DNA from: Sclerotinia nivalis
Taxonomy: Eukaryota; Ascomycota; Leotiomycetes; Helotiales; Sclerotiniaceae
Length of the DNA stretch: 64,000 bases
Direction of reading: 5' to 3'
Assembly (NCBI GenBank): GCA_029531795.1
Contig: JAPEIS010000005.1
Span: 2,540,001-2,604,000, forward strand
Shown here: in pieces, positions 12,134-23,582 of the stretch
Position numbering within the stretch: position 1 is the stretch's first letter
How the letters are laid out: each line of letters begins with the position of its first letter
Notes under the pieces: generated by a model
What the model saw: the letters and a program-made list of their open reading frames with translations, nothing else
What the model was told of the DNA's origin: nothing
Databases searched by the model: none
Translations under genes and position numbers: made by a program

Positions 12134-12725
12134 ATGCCCACCAACGCATCCGTAAAGCGTGCCCTCGCCGCCATCGAAAGTGATCCCTCCAAAGTATTAG
12201 GCGTCGCATACAATGGCAAAGCAATCACAACCAAGGAATATATTCCCCGCGCTGGTAAGTTTAAGGTTTTCCACACGCAAACTCGTGCCAAGCGCCAAGT
12301 ACAGACTGACCATTTACACAGGAGCTCAGACCGCACCCGAGCTCTCCTTCGCTGTGCCCAACCCCTCCGCAACCTACATGATCGTGATGCTTGATCTCGA
12401 TGCTCCATTTCCTTCCCTTCAAATCCTCGGTCCTATCCTCCATTGGATTCAACCCGGCTACAAGGTCGGCGCCAACAACGTCCTGACTACCGACGCGCCT
12501 TTTGTCGCCAACTATATCGCGCCTGCTCCTCCGCCAGGAAGCGATCCTCATCGCTATTCATTCTACTTGTTCGAGCAACCCGAGGACTTTGATGGGAAGA
12601 AACACGCACCAGCTAATGGCAAGCCACTCAGTAATTTGTTCCGCATGCGTTACGATTTGGATAATTGGCAAAAGACGGCCAAGCTTGCAGAACCCATTGC
12701 TGCGAACTTTTTCTTGAGCAATTAG
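12134..12725 (+). CDS. Phosphatidylethanolamine-binding protein family (PEBP/Tfs1-like)
   Basis: Two exons (12134-12254 and 12322-12725; 67-nt intron) give 174 residues, the usual length for the family. The ligand-pocket signatures are visible: LDLDAPFPS (the family's DPDAP motif, with Leu in place of Pro), LHWIQ and GSDPHRYSFYLFEQP (the G-x-HRY motif). No signal peptide is evident, so it is probably cytosolic. Yeast Tfs1 inhibits carboxypeptidase Y and modulates Ras signalling; other fungal members are uncharacterised. The C-terminus ends shortly after a final helix rich in Ala and Leu. It lies between the EthD-type gene and the exporter, but nothing in the sequence ties it to secondary metabolism. 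Confidence 0.88.
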
Positions 12726-13403
12726 ATACCCTGTTATGGAGCATGTAGGCTGTGTGGGCGGCTGATGGGATAATTCCCGCGGAGATGGAATTTTGGGGTG
12801 GGAGCTATGTGATGGAGGGACTTTGGGGTAGATTGTCGTCTCGTTTTTTTTATTCGGAATGAGAACTGTTGTCTCTCTCTAATGTTTATATACCTTAAAT
12901 GCACTATGCATGATTGCTACTTGAGCTTCCTTTATCCATAAATACCACTATATACCATTATATATCTTCATTGATTTCTAGCTACAACGTGCGTATGTTT
13001 CCAGCTGCCTTTGACTCATCATTGCTGTAGAGGAAGAAGACTTAAAGTTTTTCTCTCATGTTTCGCACGGTTAGACGCTGTGTTTGGTTGATTTTTGAGT
13101 TCTGTATGGATTATCTCACCTGGATTTGTGCTTTGTTTTGCACAGGAGAACCCTATCGTAACTAAGTATGTACCTCAGCTTTGGAGTACATCGATCAATT
13201 CATAGAACAACTTCACTCGAAACATTTCTCTCAAAAACAAGGCAATCAATATTTCCAATCACAATTTATCTGATGTAGCATTTCCTGCCCTTGGATAGGA
13301 AAAAGATTATCTAAATACAAAATTTGGACCTGGTCTATGTAAATTAACTGCACCTTCTGCGCCTCTTTATCCCAGAAAGGGATTTCCACTATGAAAAAGA
13401 AAT
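12726..13403. other. Convergent 3' spacer between PEBP and MFS genes
   Basis: The two genes converge here, so this 678-bp stretch should hold two 3' untranslated regions. AT-rich, no coding sequence recognised. Confidence 0.5.
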
Positions 13404-14981
13404 CTATCCCACCGTCAAATCTCCCGCCGCAAATTTACTTTTCGCCCTCAGCGCTTCACCATATTTCCAGAGTAAGTAGGGCGCTGGAACACCCAACGCA
13501 ATGGCCACAAATGCAAGTAAACTATTTCCCCAACCATATCCCAACGCATTGTACATCGCCGGCGCAAATAACGGGAATCCGAACCCGGCAAGACTACGCA
13601 AGACCAAGACAGCTGCCATGCCACTTGCAGCATAGCGAGTATAGGCGTCAACAACATAGGATTGCATAGTTTGGATTCCGGAGACGGTACCCATGGCGAT
13701 GAAGAAAGCTCCGATGTCAGGGAGAATCCAATGCTGATGTGCTTGTGCTGTCCAGCCGTACCAGAAAAATCCTATTGGTAGTAGAATAGAACAGGGGATC
13801 ATGACTGGTGCTCGGAACTCGGGGATTCCGACGTTGTTATTTCGTCTTTTTAGTCGGTTGTATGTGAAGTCGTTGATTCTGGCTGTCATTTCTGCGCCCG
13901 TGAGATATCCAAGTCCCAGAGCAATGTAGTTGAGACCGCCCATCTCGGTCGACATGTTGTAGTAAGCGGGGTTGGTGAATAAGCCGGGGAATGATGAGAG
14001 AACAAGATATGTGAGCCCGTAGAGATACGCCATGTAGATTGCTATAGCGATGATGATGGGCTGAGTGGAAAGCATGATGAATGGTCTCGCGATCGATACT
14101 TGAACGTTACTCAACCAGTTAACCGCTGCCACCCTGGGTACATCCACATACCAGCTATCATCACCGGTTTCTTTTCGAAGGCTCTGAGCTTTCTTCTCAA
14201 GTAGTATGGGTGCATAGGTCTCTTGCAAAAAAAAAAGACCGATGAGTTGAATGGCCAGACAGAGAAGAGACGAAGCCCAAAATATCCATCGCCAAGTAGT
14301 GTTTCCAGTGATGAATGCACCCGCTATTGGACCTACCGCCGGTCCAAGAAGAGGAGCAAGAGAATAAATAGCAATTGCCCGACCACGTTGTTCCGCATGC
14401 CAACAGTCCGCTAACACACCACCGCCAATACTCAGCGGAGCTGAACCACCAAGACCAGCAAAGAATCGGCAAACGATCATTTGCGGTCCTGTTTGAGCAA
14501 ATCCACAGGCGAGGTTAAATATCAAGAAGAACAGATTCGAAAGTTGAAGAACTGGTACTCTTCCGTAGAGTTCAGAAAGAGGTCCGACGACCAGAGGGCC
14601 AAGAGCATAAGCGAGGAGGAAGATGGACAGCATGAGGGCTCTGACGGCGGAACTGTGGACATTGAGATCTCGACCGATATCTTCCAGTGCGGGTGCTACC
14701 ATCGATGATGCGACGGGAGAGATGAAAGCAAAAGCGGAAACCACGGTTGTTGCAGCCCATTTTCGAGTCATGGGCCAATCTTTTGGATTTTCTGGATCGG
14801 TGGGTTTGTCCCATTTGACGATTCTCTCACTCGATGCATCAAAGGAAGGCAGATTGGATTTTTCTTTGGAATATTTTTCGGTCGACATGACTGTGGGTAG
14901 ATTTGGAGCCCCATTGCCGTTGTAGGAATCGGATTCAATATTTGGAGAGACATTTTCATTCGACATTTGGAGGTTTGACAT
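13404..14981 (-). CDS. MFS drug:H+ antiporter (DHA1-like)
   Basis: Intronless, 525 residues. A hydrophilic N-terminus is followed by the fungal DHA1 hallmark around WDKPTDPENPKDWPMTRKW and then about twelve hydrophobic segments. The loop 2-3 signature GPLSELYGRVPV and the segment-5 motif WRWIFW, both typical of DHA1 exporters such as Flr1 and Tpo-type proteins, are present. It should pump hydrophobic compounds or drugs out across the plasma membrane. The first ATG in frame is at 14981. It lies 6 kb from the PKS pair and might export or confer tolerance to the polyketide, though such exporters are abundant throughout fungal genomes and co-location alone is weak evidence. Confidence 0.92.
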   Translation of the reverse strand: MSNLQMSNENVSPNIESDSYNGNGAPNLPTVMSTEKYSKEKSNLPSFDASSERIVKWDKPTDPENPKDWPMTRKWAATTVVSAFAFISPVASSMVAPALEDIGRDLNVHSSAVRALMLSIFLLAYALGPLVVGPLSELYGRVPVLQLSNLFFLIFNLACGFAQTGPQMIVCRFFAGLGGSAPLSIGGGVLADCWHAEQRGRAIAIYSLAPLLGPAVGPIAGAFITGNTTWRWIFWASSLLCLAIQLIGLFFLQETYAPILLEKKAQSLRKETGDDSWYVDVPRVAAVNWLSNVQVSIARPFIMLSTQPIIIAIAIYMAYLYGLTYLVLSSFPGLFTNPAYYNMSTEMGGLNYIALGLGYLTGAEMTARINDFTYNRLKRRNNNVGIPEFRAPVMIPCSILLPIGFFWYGWTAQAHQHWILPDIGAFFIAMGTVSGIQTMQSYVVDAYTRYAASGMAAVLVLRSLAGFGFPLFAPAMYNALGYGWGNSLLAFVAIALGVPAPYLLWKYGEALRAKSKFAAGDLTVG

Positions 14982-16350
14982 TTTCAATAATTCAAAGCAT
15001 AAGAGCCAAGAGGAGGGAATAATTTGAAATTCAAGCCATCACAAATTCAAACTATGACACCAAATATTGTTATTCCTGTAGAGGATGCACCATCCATCGG
15101 ACTGTAGAGTGCTCCGAAGGTCGAAGAATCAGGCGTACCTCTATGATTTGAATGATGAAGTCCACCAATCGGTTAACTATAAGCTCGCATAATATCCATG
15201 TCAAATGTGTCTAATCACCAGTTAGGTAATGATTTTCTAGTAACCGCTTAACTATTTTACTCTTAGAATGGAAATAACGCGGATATGTGGCACTTGTGTT
15301 TCCGAACCTAGTATTCGTCGCTTACAATAAAAACTATTTACATACTCATTCATCCAATACATAGCCCTTTACTTTTACGATTCTTGAGCGACTTGTTATA
15401 GACGACAGCCGCTTTTGTTATCTAGAAGGCGGATAACCTCGGAGAGCTTTTCATCTATCATACAATGACACTATTTCTTTCATAATATAGTTATGAAAAG
15501 CGATTTCTTATGAATTCTTCAAAGTCTCCACAAGGGAAGCCACTTCATCATAATCACCTAATGACGTGAAAAGGCACGAAGGATGAGTAGACGGCAGAAA
15601 CATTCGAGCTCCACTCCAAACACTCCACTCATACTAACCCATTGAATAGGGTAAGCTTACATGAAACAACGACAAAGCTTGTAGGAAATAGTTGAATCAT
15701 TCTGATACTTTCTTTTGCAATATTTCCTGTCATCTGGCGAGATTATACGCACTGATCCGATGACAATCTAGGCGGCGATAACACTCATTCCTTTCACCTC
15801 CTGATTAATCAATAGACGTCAAGGTATCGCAGTCTTTTGATAATATTAGTGTAGTGAATAAGAGCTAAGTTTGCAATACGAGGTAGCCGCTTACCAACTT
15901 GCTCAGCTTGTGGATATATATCAACAACATAGGTATATAGAGCGCAAGAGCTTCACGTGAACAGCGGGGCGGAGGAATCGACCAGGTCCAACTTTGCTTG
16001 CCGGTTCCTTTTCCCGGCGGCTCGCTACAAATCTCACAGCTCGCGAAAACATTCAGCAAGTATGGAGAAAGCCTGGTTTGTGATGGAAGAACGATACAGG
16101 AAGGAGCCTTCTAGTAGCTAATCAACCATGCCGCCTCTTTTCAAACTATTGATTTCAGAACAGCATTTGAATCCTTCGTCGTTGAATGGAATAAGCTGAC
16201 GATATCGTGATTTTGGCGTCACTTCAAGTTCTCTCTATCCAAGTGGAAAAAAATGTCTATAAAGGCACCAGAAATCATGCTTCTATCTCATCCGTTCAAA
16301 ACACTCAAATCTACTATTCCGCTACCCCTCTTCAGAATTTCAACAGCAAG
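14982..16350. other. Intergenic region between MFS and SMP-30-like genes
   Basis: A 1.4-kb divergent spacer, AT-rich, with only short domain-free open frames. It should contain the promoters of both flanking genes; a TATA-like TATAAA at 16258-16263 lies about 90 bp before the SMP-30-like start codon. Confidence 0.5.
16258..16263 (+). promoter_or_regulatory. TATA-like element of the SMP-30-like gene
   Basis: TATAAA lies 88-93 bases before the ATG at 16351. It falls inside an upstream in-frame extension of the open frame, which argues that translation starts at 16351 rather than upstream. Confidence 0.4.
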
Positions 16351-17349
16351 ATGCTTCAAAACACCATTTTGTCGGCCATCTCATGGCTTGCCATTGCTCC
16401 TCTCTCTTCTGGTTCGCCCACTAGCCTGAACATGCGAACCGCTGTTCCAACCGCACAAAGTGTCAAGACCATGTATCAATTCCCCAATGGTACGTGGCTG
16501 GAGAATCTCGCCATCCGAGAGAACGGCGGCGTCCTGCTCTCCGAATTCGACTCTCCCAACCTCCTCTACGTAAATCCATTTGCTCTCAATCCAAACCACG
16601 CAACCGTCCACACATTCTCCGCTCCAGCGACGGGTATTGTGGGCATCGCAGAGCTTGGAACCGATATCTTCTACGTGGGAACCATAGGATACAGCTTTTC
16701 GACCTTTTCTGCTGCGTCGGAGAGTGGACAGCTATGGAAGGTAGACATGTCCAATTATCCTACATCTGCACCCGTCACCCACGTCGCGGATATCAAATCA
16801 TCCGGCCAACTGAATGGCGTAACCGCATTACCTGGCACCACCAAAATTCTCCTGGCAGACTACGTCAAAGGTGTAATTTGGCGAGTAGATGTCAATTCCG
16901 GCGCCGTGGATATCGCTGCAAACAATACCGCGCTTGCTGCAAGCGGTGTCAATGGAATCCATGCCCCTGGAAACGGTTACCTATATTTCACCAACACAGC
17001 CGCTGGAAGCTACGGAAGATTCCCCATCGATTCAACCGGCACGCAAACCGGCGCCGCAACAATCCTTTTCCAAAATAGCGCCGTGGCTCCTGACGACTTC
17101 GCTCTCTATACGACGGAAAGCAGCACAGCGGCTGTTATAATGGATGGTACCGGCAATCGCATTGTTTACACATCTGGAACTGATAATTCTTACTCTGTGA
17201 TTGTCGATCTTGATGGTCCTACGGCGGCGGCTTTTGGGAGAAAATCCGGTGATACTAATACTTTGTATATTAGTAGCACGGGAGGTGACTTGGATTATGC
17301 TGTTAATCCTGTTCCTGTCGGTGGAGCTTTGACGAGAATTGTTCTTTAG
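16351..17349 (+). CDS. Secreted SMP-30/gluconolactonase-like beta-propeller
   Basis: Intronless, 332 residues from the ATG at 16351. Residues 1-20 (MLQNTILSAISWLAIAPLSS) form a plausible signal peptide. The mature part repeats short beta-strand units with turns such as NGTWLENLAIRENGGVLLSE, LNGVTALPGTTKILLADY and GVIWRVDVNSG. This pattern matches six-bladed SMP-30/gluconolactonase/LRE-like propellers common in secreted fungal proteins. Several Asn-X-Thr/Ser sites are present, as expected for secretion. Its substrate cannot be read from sequence; true gluconolactonase activity would need the metal-binding Glu/Asn/Asp set, which I could not assign confidently. Not obviously linked to the polyketide genes. 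Confidence 0.82.
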   Translation: MLQNTILSAISWLAIAPLSSGSPTSLNMRTAVPTAQSVKTMYQFPNGTWLENLAIRENGGVLLSEFDSPNLLYVNPFALNPNHATVHTFSAPATGIVGIAELGTDIFYVGTIGYSFSTFSAASESGQLWKVDMSNYPTSAPVTHVADIKSSGQLNGVTALPGTTKILLADYVKGVIWRVDVNSGAVDIAANNTALAASGVNGIHAPGNGYLYFTNTAAGSYGRFPIDSTGTQTGAATILFQNSAVAPDDFALYTTESSTAAVIMDGTGNRIVYTSGTDNSYSVIVDLDGPTAAAFGRKSGDTNTLYISSTGGDLDYAVNPVPVGGALTRIVL

Positions 17350-18922
17350 GTGGAGCTAGAGGGTTCATGGTTGGATAGAGGTCGGAGTAGAGGTTGGAAT
17401 AGAAGAGGCTTATGGATAGATTTAGAGCTATTTGACCCCGATGGTTGTATATATAGAGAGCTTGGACTCTTTCACTCAACTTCTCTTCGATGAGTCGAAT
17501 TGGTTGGAGATTTCCAGAGTTGTGTGGTTTTCTGAGTAGACGTTTTTAGATTTCTGTTAGTTTTTCTATTGAAAAAATATTTATACATTTTGTTTAAAAT
17601 TGACTTCGACATTAAAAATGATAGTGATATAACCCTTGATGCTCTGTCATGCGCTCTACTTTGTTTTCCTTGTTTCATTCATTCATTCATCCATTCATGG
17701 CTCTGCTTGCGTTTCTTCACATGTACACTTACTTACACTTCAATATTGTTCTCGACTGGAGATATTGGAGCCTTTCACCAAATATGGAATCTCGTTGTCT
17801 TGATCCACCTTTAATATCCAAATTTCTGACTCCTCGGGATTCTCTTGATCAAGACAGGAATGAGCAAGTTTTTTTTAATTTTTAATTTTATTTTCTTTCA
17901 AGAAGACGACCTTGAACTTTTTCCATCTCTTTGAAGAAGCAATAAAGACACCACATTAGCTTTTAAGTGACAATTAGATGAAAACAAAAATGTAGCAGAA
18001 AGTAAATTATATTCTCTGTATCTGCACTTCAACCCATCTCACCTCACTTCACCTCCTAAAAATTTCCTCGAAACAGTGTCCAACAAAATCCAAAGCTCAT
18101 TTTCTCCCCACACACCCAAAAATGAGCCCCCGATAGATTCGTAACACATCGGACCAGCGAACAATGGCAAGATTTATCTACCTATCTAGAACGTATGCAC
18201 AGCGGGCTTCTTTAGATATATGTAAATAAATGTAAATGTAAATACAACGATGTCTAGATAAATTTAGCGAGGAATACTTCTGTCGGGGTCCTGGTCATAT
18301 GATCATAGAGAGAACCGTAATTAAATCATATGATTGTATTAGATCATATAACTTATAAGGGGCCGTACAAACTTCTTAAATATATATTTAAGGAGCTCGT
18401 TTTTTCAATATAGAATAAAAATAATCAAGAATAAGTTTTATAAAATAGATTAAAGTACTTTACACTTTGAACCCTACCATTTGATATCAACAACTTCCTT
18501 ACAGCACAGCAGGTACTTGAGTATTATATAGAATGTAGAAAATTAATCCTATGGTATATACACACAGAAAGTGCAAATGAACCAAAGGTACCGGTAGCCA
18601 TACACCCCATATGAAATATCCCATGCCCTTTAGATTTCTCATCCAAACTACTCTCTCCCTTTCTTGGCGAACGTGACTTAACCTACAACCCCACAATATC
18701 CGACAATCCAAATTCACTCCAACCCCAACGCACCCCCACCAAAACCAGCACTTAATTTTTCAAATTCTAAAACCCCCTGTCCTTCTCCAACTTCCTTCCC
18801 CATGCCCTCTCCCTCCCCACCCAATCCAACCCACCACCTCCCCCAAAAGAGCAACACGGGCACCCCCAAACCATGAACCATCAAACTTCCCATCCCCACT
18901 ACTAAGCTCTTAAATCCCTTCT
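17350..18922. other. AT-rich intergenic region
   Basis: A 1.6-kb stretch with no recognisable gene. Bases about 18290-18420 contain several ATCATATGAT-like words and AT-rich runs. Bases 18700-18900 are strongly C-rich on the plus strand, probably promoter sequence of the small gene that follows. Confidence 0.45.
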
Positions 18923-19638
18923 ATGCCATCGTTACATCATCCATCACATCATCCTCCGAGCAGCACTCCTAGCCATCTTCCTGATCGCCTACGAAGAATG
19001 GAAAGAGTGGGTTACGTCAGAAACAGCTTTCCAGACATCTTTGCGTCTTTTTCGGAAATATAAATTTCAATCTCTAATCACAATCACAATGACAATCCGA
19101 ACTGCAAAATTCATGCCAGAACCAAACTCAACTCCAAACCAAAAACCAAACCCCAAATAAAAAAAGACGCACATCAGAAATCCATGACGATGACGAATAT
19201 TCCAATCCCGACCTTTCCTCGCCACCACAACAGAAAAAACGACGTGTAAATTCTAGTTCCCGCTCTGGTTTTGAAGATCTAGATATGGGAATGGAAATCC
19301 ATCATCAGCGAAGGAATACCGACAAACAGACGCGCAAAGAGCAAGAGGGAGAGCATGTTGAAGCGCGGGAAAGGTTTCGATCCAAGGGGACGCATTCTCT
19401 TACTAGTATGCGTCATATAAATACGCGCCGGAGATTATTTATGCAGGAAGGGGGAGAGGAAGAGGAAGAGGAGGATAATCATAACAATACTTTTGAATCC
19501 GATTTTGGCTGTAACTTCGAGGGAACAGCTGAAGAAGAGCAGGGAATGGATGTATTAGCCAATTATCTCGCATCGTATACAAAGAAGATTTGTGGTGTTC
19601 TAGAGGAGTCGAAAGTACATCTCAAGACAATGGTATAG
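18923..19638 (+). CDS. Putative small nuclear-type protein, 5' structure uncertain
   Basis: The frame ending at 19638 is open back to a stop near 19090 and includes basic clusters (NKKRRTSE and QKKRRVN) that look like nuclear localisation signals, then an acidic patch (EEEEEDN) and a C-terminal helix LASYTKKICGVLEESKVHL. The first ATG inside this frame (19285) would discard the basic part, so an upstream exon is likely. A candidate begins at 18923 (MPSLHHPSHH), with an acceptor CCAG near 19120, but I could not fix the donor. No known family recognised. The region may encode a transcription-associated or orphan protein; expression evidence would be needed to trust it. Confidence 0.4.
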
Positions 19639-20029
19639 AGGCAAAATATTAGCAGAGTTGATCGGGATTTGAAGGTGTCATAGGATGGTGGAACTTTTGA
19701 TTGAAATGGTTTTCATATGCAAGTTGAAGAGGGAGGGGGTTAATGAGGTCGTATATTCCACGGTTTCACTCACCAGCTACCTGGAAATTTTCGTCCAGAG
19801 AAGCTACTTTTGAAAACAGATTTTCTTTGCCAGTGTCATTTTGAAGGGAAAGTGCATGCATTTTGCTATAATTTCTTCCACGAATCATTGTAACGGTATC
19901 ATCTGATATATTAACCTCCATATAACCTCCATAATCTATCATTTTTCAAGCAAACCCAAGCTCATAAACGATATTTGCTTCGCATATGTGGCCTTTACCT
20001 CTGACTTTACAAATCACCCATCATACCCT
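19639..20029. other. Convergent 3' spacer before urease
   Basis: No gene seen in this 391-bp spacer between the small putative gene and the convergently transcribed urease gene. Confidence 0.5.
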
Positions 20030-22870
20030 CTAATAAACATAGGCGTTCTGTCCCAACGGCAACCATTCGGCAGCCTCACAAACAATATGCACCCCATCAG
20101 CCTCGACTCTATAATTTTCTGGATCCACCTTCATCTTTGGCATTTGATCATTAAATTTCATATCCCTCTTCCCAATCGTCCTACAATTTCTCACCGCCTC
20201 CACACGTTTTTTCAAACCATACGTTGCAATTGTACCCGAGGAAATTGATGACTCGGACACGAAAAGAATCGAGGTGGAGGGAACGAGGGGTGCAAACATT
20301 GGGCGGGAGATGATTGGTTGAACGGTCGGAATAGAAGCATTAGGATCACCCTATTAGTTTCGTTAGCGAAAAATTTGAGGATAATTTGGATTGGGATGAT
20401 CTACCATTTGAGCATAAGCAATTAAACCACTCTTGATAATGGTCATGGGTTTAGTTCCAAACCAAGCTGGATCCCAAACGACAAGATCTGCAATCTTTCC
20501 AACCTCCACACTACCAATGATATGACCCATTCCTTGAGCAATCGCTGGGTTAATGGTGTACTTGCTGATATATCTCTTAACTCTAAAATTGTCTGCACCA
20601 GTGCCCATATCTTCTCCGAGTGCGCCACGTTGAACTTTATTTTTGTGGGCTGTGTTCCATGTTCGCATGATAACTTCTCCACAACGACCCATTGCTTGAG
20701 AATCAGAAGACATCATACTGATTGCTCCCAAATCATGAAGTACATCTTCGGCTGCGATAGTTTCGGCACGAATTCGAGACTCTGCAAAAGCTACATCCTC
20801 AGGAATGTTCTTAGAAAGATGATGACAAACCATAAGCATGTCTAGATGCTCGTCGAGTGTATTTCTAGTATAAGGTCTCGTAGGGTTAGTAGACGAAGGG
20901 AGGACATTTGCATGCTCAACAACACTGATAATATCAGGTGCATGACCACCACCAGCACCTTCAGTATGATAAGTGTGAATAGCACGATTTTTAAACGCAG
21001 CGATCGTAGATTCAACAAAACCTGATTCATTTAGAGTATCGGTATGAATCAGACATTGGATATCAAGTTCATCGCAAACCGTAAGACAAGAATCTATCGC
21101 TGAAGGTGTAGTGCCCCAATCTTCATGTAATTTAAGGCCACAAGCTCCAGCAATAACCTGCTCACGGAGTGCAGCAGGATCACTGTCATTCCCTTTGCCA
21201 GTAATTCCAATATTCATTGGTAAAGTATCACAAGCTTGAAGCATTTGTCGCATATAATTCTTTCCTGGTGTGCAAGTTGTAGCACTAGTTCCAGCGCTAT
21301 TCATATATTAGATAGTATATCACGAACATCTTCAATCCACTTACCTAGGACCAGTGCCACCGCCTAGCATTGTAGTGATTCCGGATGAGATAGCTTCATT
21401 AATTTGTTGAGGGCAAATGAAGTGGATATGAGTATCAAAGCCACCGGCAGTAATAATTTTGCCTTCACCAGCAATAACATCCGTACATGATCCGACAATC
21501 ATATTCGGACTGACGCCATCCATCACATCAGGATTACCGGCTTTACCAATACCTACTATCATACCGTTTTTAACACCAATATCGGCTTTATAGATACCAG
21601 TCCAATCGACAATCAAAGCATTGACAATAACAAGGTCCAATGATATGTCGTCAGGTACACCTGTAGCTTGACCCATACCTTCTCGTAAAGTCTTACCGCC
21701 ACCAAACTTACATTCATCTCCATATGAAGTTAGATCCTTTTCAACCTTGATCCAAAGGTCCGTATTACCCAAACGAATAGTGTCACCTACCGTGGGACCG
21801 AACATTATTGCGTATGCTGTTCTATCCATTTCAAACATATCGATATATGCAGCATCGCCAGTTGGATCGGGAGTGTGTGCGAACCCTGCCTCTTCAAGAT
21901 TGACCAGGATTTCATCCACCCGAGAAACATCTACTTTCCCAGTAGCAATATGGTTTCCACCTCGAATGATTCTGTTTCCACCAATTTCCACCAATGATAC
22001 GGTTTTAGTATCTCCAGGTTCGAATCGAACAGATGTGCCAGCCGGAATATTGAGACGATAACCATACGCTTTGATGCGATCGAATTCGAGTTGAGGGTTA
22101 GTTTCAATAAAATGATAATGCGATCCAATCTGCGAACATCAATAAGCCTTCATAAAACCACAATGATTCGACTCACTTGAATTGGTCTATCGCCCTTACT
22201 CGTCACCCTCAACTTTATTCTCTTTCTTCCCTCATTCAATCTGACCTTGCCTTTTACAGTAATCAAAGCACCAGGACGTTTGGTCGACTCATATTCCGCA
22301 TCTAATGGCAATGGGAAAAGGTCCATATCCGGAATTGGCAGGAAACTTCCATAAAGTGCTTTTGCCAAATCTCCATCATCGGTACTAATGGGATGATGTA
22401 CCGTCACCAAATATGTTCCTGTTGGAAAAGTGCCTTCGACCATAAGTTCTGTGAGTGTTGAGCAGACCGCTGGTTGAACATGACGACGCCCGAGCATTGT
22501 TGCGCCAATTGACATAAGATCTGCAACCATATGATTTCCATCACGAATGAGCTTTGAAGTCGTCAGTTCGTACTGTTCTTCCTTCTATTGGGGAAAAGAA
22601 GGTCATCGGACCTCTTGAAGATTGTTTGCTATAAGTGCCTTGGAGAAATTAATTACATTGCGGTAAGACTTGGAAGAATTAAAGGGAACTCACAACTGCT
22701 TCAGAGTGATTGAGCTTCACTCCTCGAGCAAGTCTTCTTTGTGCTAGCAGACCAAGCTGGGAGATAGCAAGCTTATCTATCTAATTTGTTGATCAAAAAT
22801 ATTAATCTTTTGTTGCTTTTACGCTGCTGCGATAAGACTATATACTTACTTCTTTTGGTATGAGATGCAT
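20030..22870 (-). CDS. ure1: Urease, single-chain nickel enzyme
   Basis: Hydrolyses urea to ammonia and carbamate in the cytosol. Seven exons (22870-22850, 22780-22694, 22638-22612, 22551-22177, 22129-21345, 21296-20405, 20350-20030) close to 835 residues, the normal length of fungal fused gamma-beta-alpha urease. The N-terminus [20 protein letters not shown] is diagnostic. Nickel and active-site residues are all present: His404 and His406 ([10 protein letters not shown]), carbamylated Lys487 (GLKLHEDWG), His516 ([10 protein letters not shown]), His542 ([13 protein letters not shown]), flap Cys589-His590 (MVCHHL) and Asp630 ([10 protein letters not shown]). Exon 3 is only 27 nt, and the intron after it uses an unusual GTCCGA donor with a good CTGAC branch site. 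Activity would need the accessory proteins UreD/F/G, which are not in this window. Confidence 0.97.
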
Positions 22871-23582
22871 TTTGATTCTACTATGGATCTCCTCTTGAAT
22901 TGAATATGGACAATTGCATCAAGTAATGCCCTGTCGATATGGAGGTAAAGTTTTAGAGCTTTTCAAATGTTAAATTTTTGGTAGGAACTTGAAGATAAGG
23001 ATACCTCTCGGTTCCCTGCAGCTGATAAGGAGAGCTTATGACAGGGATGCATGTGTCAGTGAATCTTGGCGAAATTGAGATTTCGGAGCATCAATTGTTG
23101 ATAGGTAATGAATGGTAATTGATTCATTTGATCATCAAATAAGAACATAGGTAGGTATTTTAACCACGAAAACACCTTGTAGATTCTTTGGGAACATTAG
23201 ACGAGGTTTTTGTTTTCAGCACGTACTATCCACAAAGGTAGCACAAAGTAATCTTGAATTTTATCATTACCTCGTTACTCTTTACCCATCTTCTGAACAG
23301 GATCCCACGAATTTTTTCCATCAATTCCATAACATGCGCCAAAATTCCTAGACAACCAGTCCATGATTGATAACTTTTTCCTACAAACTCCAATTCCTGA
23401 ACCAGCCCTTAATTCCTTGTCCCTTCACACGCACAGTGTGTACACGGTATAAAACTCCGGGGTTTGATAGAAGTACCCACGCCACGCTGAAATGCACATT
23501 AATTCATTAATATTTACAGTTAGACCCCTTAAGAATAGCCAGGAAAAGCTCTCGACAATGCTCGACGCCCTATCGTGACTCG
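22871..23582. other. Urease upstream region
   Basis: This 712-bp spacer between two minus-strand genes should hold the urease promoter and the 3' end of the RING gene. No coding sequence recognised. Confidence 0.5.
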
